A stretch of DNA of 16,537 nt from the NCBI GenBank assembly GCA_964454645.1, contig CAYVTM010000017.1:1-16537 (forward strand), in the 5' to 3' direction. The stretch is from CAYVTM01 sp964454645 (lineage in GTDB: Bacteria > Bacteroidota > Bacteroidia > Sphingobacteriales > Sphingobacteriaceae). The translations under genes were made by a program, and so were the position numbers. Under the pieces are notes generated by a model. The model ran no database searches. It worked only from the letters and a program-made list of their open reading frames with translations, and was not told the origin of the DNA. Positions 13,559-16,537 of this stretch are shown here, piece after piece; position 1 is the stretch's first letter, and every line of letters starts with the position of its first letter.

Positions 13559-14669
13559 CGTTCGCTAGCACATAGTCCTCAAAACGCTGCGCCCACGGCC
13601 TCAGCGCTTCGACGAGATGCTGGCGGTGCACGTATCCACCCGTCGCCCCGGGCAGGGAGTGGCCCAGAAGTAGCGCGCTCTCGGCATAGGGAATGCCCGC
13701 TGCGATCATGAGGGTCCGGGCGTGGTGGCGGAGGGCGTGCGGCGACGGCACCTTCGACCGCTTCGGCTCCACGAGCCTGCCGCTCGTTGAGAGCGGCGAC
13801 GGCCAGAGCCACGGGCTATCCAGCGGCTCGTCAGCCTTCATCCGCTTCTTGAGCATGTCCGCCAAGAAAGTCCCCATCGGGAAAAGAAGATCGCCGCCGG
13901 TCTTCATGTGCGCGAACCGGAGCACCTTCTTGTCGAGATCGACGTGCGCCCGCTCTGTGGACAGAACGGAGAGCCGGCGCGCACCGGTAAGCAGGAAGGT
14001 CCGCTGGAGGTCGCGCATGATGGGCGACAGCTCCTCGGTCCTCTTCCAGAAGGCTTTGACGCTCATCTCGTCTACCTCGCGCTTCCGCGGGGCCGGCACG
14101 CGCACGCCGTCAACGGGGTTGCCGCCGATGGTCTCGTCGATCCGGCGGGCGGTGTTGATGACGGCGCGAAGGGTGCGCATCGCGCCCGCCGCCGAGTTGA
14201 TCCCGTGCTTGCGTTTCAACTCGTCGAAGAGGTCGCGGACTTCCTGCCGGGTCAGGTCGGTCACGGCCCTCTTCCTGAAGCGGGGCATCAGCCGGTCTAG
14301 ATGGTCTCTGTACGACTCTTCGGTGCGTGCGCTGAGGCTTCGCTCGCCGAGGTGCTCCTCGAGCGCTGCGGCGACCGTGATGCCCGTCTCGGCAGGCTTC
14401 GCGGTCGGGTCCACGCCGCCCTGTATCTGGCTCATCAGTCCCTTGGCCCGGCGCCGTGCCTCGTTGAGACCGATCCTGTCCACCCTGTCGATCTTCACCC
14501 TGACGGTGCGGATGTGGCGCCCGTTTCGTCTGACGTCGCCCTGCACGGCGTAGGTCTTGGTGGACTTGTGGCAGATGACCATCAGGCCTCTAACCTGCTC
14601 GTCCCGGTGGATGCCCGACCCGAGGGCCAAGTCCCGAATCCGCTTTTCCGTCAGGTTGGTTACCGCCAT
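13518..14669 (-). CDS. int: P4-type tyrosine integrase
   Basis: A 383-residue tyrosine recombinase. N-terminal arm-binding domain (about 1-90) starts AVTNLTEKRIRDLAL, typical of P4/tRNA-island integrases; core-binding domain about 98-200. Catalytic residues are R231 (TGARRLSVL), K256 (FAHMKTGGD), H311-x-x-R314 (SPHALRHHAR), H337 (LLLGHSLPG) and Y346 (TGGYVHRQ). ATG 14669 is chosen for the GGGGG ribosome site 5 bases before it and because homologues start just before LTEKRI. It catalyses integration into and excision from the tRNA-Arg 3' end. Catalytic set is complete, so it is probably active. TGGACACC (14682-14689) lies just upstream and may be a control or arm site. Confidence 0.95.
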   Translation of the reverse strand: MAVTNLTEKRIRDLALGSGIHRDEQVRGLMVICHKSTKTYAVQGDVRRNGRHIRTVRVKIDRVDRIGLNEARRRAKGLMSQIQGGVDPTAKPAETGITVAAALEEHLGERSLSARTEESYRDHLDRLMPRFRKRAVTDLTRQEVRDLFDELKRKHGINSAAGAMRTLRAVINTARRIDETIGGNPVDGVRVPAPRKREVDEMSVKAFWKRTEELSPIMRDLQRTFLLTGARRLSVLSTERAHVDLDKKVLRFAHMKTGGDLLFPMGTFLADMLKKRMKADEPLDSPWLWPSPLSTSGRLVEPKRSKVPSPHALRHHARTLMIAAGIPYAESALLLGHSLPGATGGYVHRQHLVEALRPWAQRFEDYVLANATAEAAQDTHPAR

Positions 14670-14830
14670 ACAGACCCCCACTGGACACCGAAGACCAGCG
14701 CACATGGGGAGACTTTGTCGAAGTTTAAGGGCAGAAAGAACGACGATTTCGTCGGTCGCGTTTGCGCCGTTTTTGCGGTTAATAAGGGGTTTTGGTGGAA
14801 CTTGCGCCCATTTGGGATGTTCTAAGCGGG

Positions 14831-14859
14831 TTGATTGTTTACCCCCCTGGACGTATATG
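14831..14859 (+). promoter_or_regulatory. Promoter of candidate small RNA with TGGAC...GTCC operator
   Basis: -35 TTGATT (14831-14836), 17 bases, -10 TATATG (14854-14859). The -10 lies inside the near-palindrome TGGACGTATATGTCCC (14848-14863), which matches the TGGAC-N6-GTCC palindrome at 16168-16183. A shared repressor could act on both. Confidence 0.55.
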
Positions 14860-14865
14860 TCCCTG

Positions 14866-15033
14866 ACGAACGACAGATCGGTTGAGGCGACCTAGAGGTT
14901 AAACTCTGCGACGCCAACAGCGTTCTCCCGCCCCGCAAGGGGTCCACGCGTGATGCGAGATAAGGCCGAAAGGCTGAAGTGGAATACCGAGCAACTACCC
15001 TAAAGGGGCGCCTTCGGGCGCCCCTATCGTTTT
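14866..15033 (+). ncRNA. Candidate small RNA, about 165 nt
   Basis: A promoter with a start near 14866 and a textbook terminator at 15004-15033 bound a stretch with no convincing reading frame. The interior has small hairpins (CCCCGCAAGGGG at about 14931-14942; GGCCGAAAGGCT at about 14967). It runs opposite to the 15024-15575 gene and slightly overlaps its 3' end. The rest of 14706-14830 has no gene. No known RNA family is recognised. Existence of a transcript is inference. Confidence 0.45.
15004..15033 (+). terminator. Strong hairpin with TTCG loop
   Basis: AGGGGCGCC - TTCG - GGCGCCCCT (15004-15025), a perfect 9-bp stem with a stable tetraloop, followed by TATCGTTTT on the + strand. It also follows directly the stop codon (15024-15026) of the - strand gene, where CCCCTTTAG trails it, so it is likely bidirectional. 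Confidence 0.85.
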
Positions 15034-15575
15034 GGGGTGAGCTTCAAAGCTTGGCGCCTCACCGTGCTGTCCACGAGCACTGCAAACCTCACCCTCTGCA
15101 GCTTGTTCACCGGCTGTGACTCCATCCTCGGTGCGTCCGGCGCGTAAGCGCTTTCCACGAAGAGCTTCAGGCTCGTGCCCTTCATCTCACGAGCGCGCTT
15201 CAAGTTGAAATAGATCCGGTATTCGCCATCGTTGCCGTCAGGCCGGGCATCGACGCGCAGGTAGTTCGCCTCGGGGGTCTGATAGACCCTAGCCTGAGGC
15301 AACGCCGTGATGAGGTTCGGCAAGCCCTTCGACAACTCATAACGAACGGGACAATAGATGCGGGGGTTCTTACCGTCCCAGACGTTCGGGTTGGCCTTAT
15401 GCTTCGCCGGGTCGTGCTTCTCAGAGTAGCAATGGTTCGCGAAGACGACGTAGATCCCCACCCCATTCGGGCACGCTTGCGTCACCATCGACAGCGTCGT
15501 GGGCTCAAGGTGCTTCAGGCAGATGTCTGCGCCATCGACCTTCAGCTGGGGGAAATGGGAAGAGCCGTCCTTCAC
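15024..15575 (-). CDS. Unrecognised protein coupled to a winged-helix gene
   Basis: A 183-residue protein starting with GTG that overlaps the stop of the upstream gene by GTGA, so it is co-translated. No family recognised. Visible features: MKDGSSHFPQLKVDGADICL, a cysteine/histidine-containing stretch (TQACPNG, ANHCYSEKHDPAKHKANP, RIYCPVRYELSKGLPNLI) and a region of regular hydrophobic strands (ANYLRVDARPDG, GEYRIYFNLKRAREM, VRFAVLVDSTVRR). The Cys/His residues could bind metal but spacing does not match a known finger. It has no signal peptide or membrane segment. It lies between the integrase and a DNA-binding gene near the attachment site. Confidence 0.7.
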   Translation of the reverse strand: MKDGSSHFPQLKVDGADICLKHLEPTTLSMVTQACPNGVGIYVVFANHCYSEKHDPAKHKANPNVWDGKNPRIYCPVRYELSKGLPNLITALPQARVYQTPEANYLRVDARPDGNDGEYRIYFNLKRAREMKGTSLKLFVESAYAPDAPRMESQPVNKLQRVRFAVLVDSTVRRQALKLTPKR

Positions 15576-16090
15576 GCAGTCGCCTTTTTCGGCTTCTTTG
15601 CCGCCTTACGAACTCCGTGACCGGGCTTCTCAGGGGAACGCCGGGCAACCTTCGCGTCCTCACGCGCCTCCAGCATCTCCTTTGCGATCGGCTTCAGTCG
15701 CTCGACCAGAGGCGTGAGATCGTACGTGTTGGACGTCTGGCCTCCACTCTTGTTGAGGCGCTTTACCCTGCGGATGAGCTTCTCGCTCTCCAGCTTAACG
15801 ATAGCCCGTTGGATCGTCTTGTCGCTCTTAACTCCGATCCTCTCCGCCAAACGTTTTTTGGACGGGAACGGCATGTCGTCGTTCTCCCACCAGTGGTCAA
15901 TCAGGTGGAGGAGCACGGCAAGCTCAACGCTATCGATATGCAGTCGCTTCTGGGCCCGCAGCAGGACTGAGGGGATAAACACGAACCCAAGTTCGAGCAC
16001 TCCCTTGGTCCACCGCTCTTCCAGTACCTTCTTGTTCGCCGCCGGCTCCGGTTTGGGTCGGAGCTGGACGACGGTCTTGTCGTCAGCCAT
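15572..16090 (-). CDS. Winged-helix DNA-binding (RepA/HTH_36-like) protein
   Basis: A 172-residue protein. Residues about 30-125 look like the winged-helix domain of plasmid replication and phage regulatory proteins: LELGFVFIPSVLLRAQKRL, then VELAVLLHLIDHWW, FPSKKRLAERIGVKSDKTIQ, RAIVKLESEKLIRRVKRL and SNTYDLTPLVERL. The C terminus is basic. The ribosome site is AAGGAG, 6 bases before ATG. A promoter on the - strand (TTGCGC 16193-16198, N17, TATGTC 16170-16175) carries a palindrome at its -10, so it may be autoregulated. It overlaps the next gene by GTGA. Replication initiator or regulator are both possible. Confidence 0.8.
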   Translation of the reverse strand: MADDKTVVQLRPKPEPAANKKVLEERWTKGVLELGFVFIPSVLLRAQKRLHIDSVELAVLLHLIDHWWENDDMPFPSKKRLAERIGVKSDKTIQRAIVKLESEKLIRRVKRLNKSGGQTSNTYDLTPLVERLKPIAKEMLEAREDAKVARRSPEKPGHGVRKAAKKPKKATA

Positions 16091-16495
16091 AGTGGTCTCC
16101 TTGTCGTGACGATCGACAGATGAGCCACGCGGTCAGTGTTTGGAAGACATGCGAGGCCTTGTTGGGGTGGACATAGGTGTCCATGGCCATGGGCGCAAGT
16201 GTCCAGGCCCCTTGGTCAAGGCTGTCCACCGAAATAGGATCGCCGTCACACAGCACACAGCCGGGCAGCACGCTACATCATTACATTGTAGGCCCTGGAC
16301 ACCCGCGCCCAGGGGTCAAAGCGGATTTTTTGCAGGCCAAGGTGGGGAAACGTCGAAAGTACCGATCAGGACACCGCGGCGTCGCTGTCGTCGGGGGACT
16401 GAGAGGGACTTGGCGAGACAGGCAAACCGCTGGCTGCAGGGGGCCGAAGGCACCGGGGGACCAGCATATACGCAGGGGCACACGGGCTGCAGCCG
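16091..16495. other. Right-end repeat region beside attR
   Basis: No gene is seen here. It holds the perfect palindrome TGGACA-TAGG-TGTCCA (16168-16183) in the promoter of the winged-helix gene, more copies of the GTGTCCA/TGGACAC word (16199-16206, 16296-16302) and CTGTCCACC (16222-16230). An inverted pair (core TGGGCGC-NN-GTGTCCAGG) lies at 16187-16209 and 16291-16313. Such repeats next to an attachment site suit integrase arm sites or regulator sites. From 16314 to 16495 nothing stands out. Confidence 0.55.
16170..16198 (-). promoter_or_regulatory. Promoter of the winged-helix gene
   Basis: -35 TTGCGC (16193-16198), 17 bases, -10 TATGTC (16170-16175), on the - strand. The -10 sits in the TGGACA-TAGG-TGTCCA palindrome. 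The -10 is a weak match, so confidence is modest. Confidence 0.4.
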
Positions 16496-16537
16496 CTACG
16501 AATCTGGGGGTCAGAGGTTCGAATCCTTTCGGGCGCG
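16496..16537 (+). repeat. Right attachment site (attR), 42-bp direct repeat
   Basis: Identical to positions 1-42. The bases before it (GCTGCAGCCG) cannot form the 5' anticodon stem of the tRNA, so this copy is a tRNA fragment left at the distal end of the element, not a working gene. Confidence 0.95.

Larger units (their letters stand above)
1..16537. mobile_element. Complete tRNA-integrated island with defence cargo
   Basis: The window starts and ends with the same 42-base sequence, a tRNA-Arg 3' segment. Between the copies lie a P4-type tyrosine integrase, an XRE repressor with divergent promoters, AlpA-like regulators, an SF3 helicase, a candidate origin, many small genes, and a CBASS plus restriction-modification island. 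No virion or conjugation gene was recognised. Integration into the 3' end of a tRNA gene by a tyrosine recombinase, leaving a rebuilt tRNA at one end, is established behaviour of P4-like satellites and genomic islands. Class (satellite, integrative mobilisable element or genomic island) is inferred; a satellite-like element is favoured by the integrase/repressor/AlpA/SF3-helicase set. Confidence 0.9.

Noticed and set aside
14866..15003. Hammerhead-type self-cleaving RNA (GAAA near small hairpins)
   Set aside because: The CUGANGA core element is not present and stem order does not fit.
1..16537. CRISPR arrays, insertion sequences, conjugation or virion genes
   Set aside because: No regularly spaced repeats with spacers, no transposase or terminal inverted repeats, and no relaxase, coupling protein, capsid, portal or tail gene found in any frame.

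Overview
The window is one complete integrated mobile element of about 16.5 kb, cut at its two attachment sites. The first 42 bases and the last 42 bases are the same sequence. It is the 3' part of a tRNA-Arg(ACG) gene, from the anticodon loop to the discriminator base, and in the left copy it is followed by CCA. The right copy has no tRNA anticodon-stem or 5' half in front of it, so the intact tRNA gene must lie just left of position 1. The DNA is GC-rich with strong G/C preference at third codon positions. The tRNA, the short AlpA-like regulators and the gene style fit an alphaproteobacterium (inference; no host gene is inside the window).

Left part, + strand (about 260-4655): a defence island. 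First comes a two-gene CBASS, a CD-NTase overlapping by ATGA a two-helix membrane effector of the Cap15 beta-barrel type. Next comes a type II restriction-modification set: a NotI-like endonuclease with four cysteines and a D...ExQ active site, a C5-cytosine methyltransferase, and a Vsr mismatch endonuclease. A hairpin ends this block where it converges with the next.

Middle, - strand (4706-8963): a run of small, mostly unrecognised genes. It holds a frame-disrupted gene at 4706-5179, coiled-coil proteins, a tandem pair of related proteins (7747-8058 and 8055-8594) and a small helix-turn-helix protein. Between 8964 and 9628 lies a non-coding stretch with several copies of the palindrome CGTCACGTGACG, an AT-rich patch and a perfect 13-bp hairpin. 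It sits directly beside the replicative helicase gene and is the best candidate replication origin.

Replication and control (9629-12436, - strand): a P4/D5-type superfamily 3 helicase is preceded by two small excisionase/AlpA-type DNA-binding genes and an XRE repressor. The repressor diverges from a lipoprotein gene and a NYN-domain nuclease gene (+ strand, 12535-13558). The two promoters between them are interlocked on one inverted repeat, a likely genetic switch. A P4-type tyrosine integrase (13518-14669) follows.

Right end (14706-16495): a probable small RNA with its own promoter and terminator, a winged-helix gene coupled to an unrecognised gene, and a repeat-rich 400-bp stretch next to the right attachment site.

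No capsid, tail, portal, relaxase or type IV secretion gene was found. The layout (integrase, repressor, AlpA-like genes, SF3 helicase, origin, small genes, defence cargo at the far end) resembles a phage-satellite-like or other mobilisable island whose accessory load is anti-phage. That reading is an inference from architecture.
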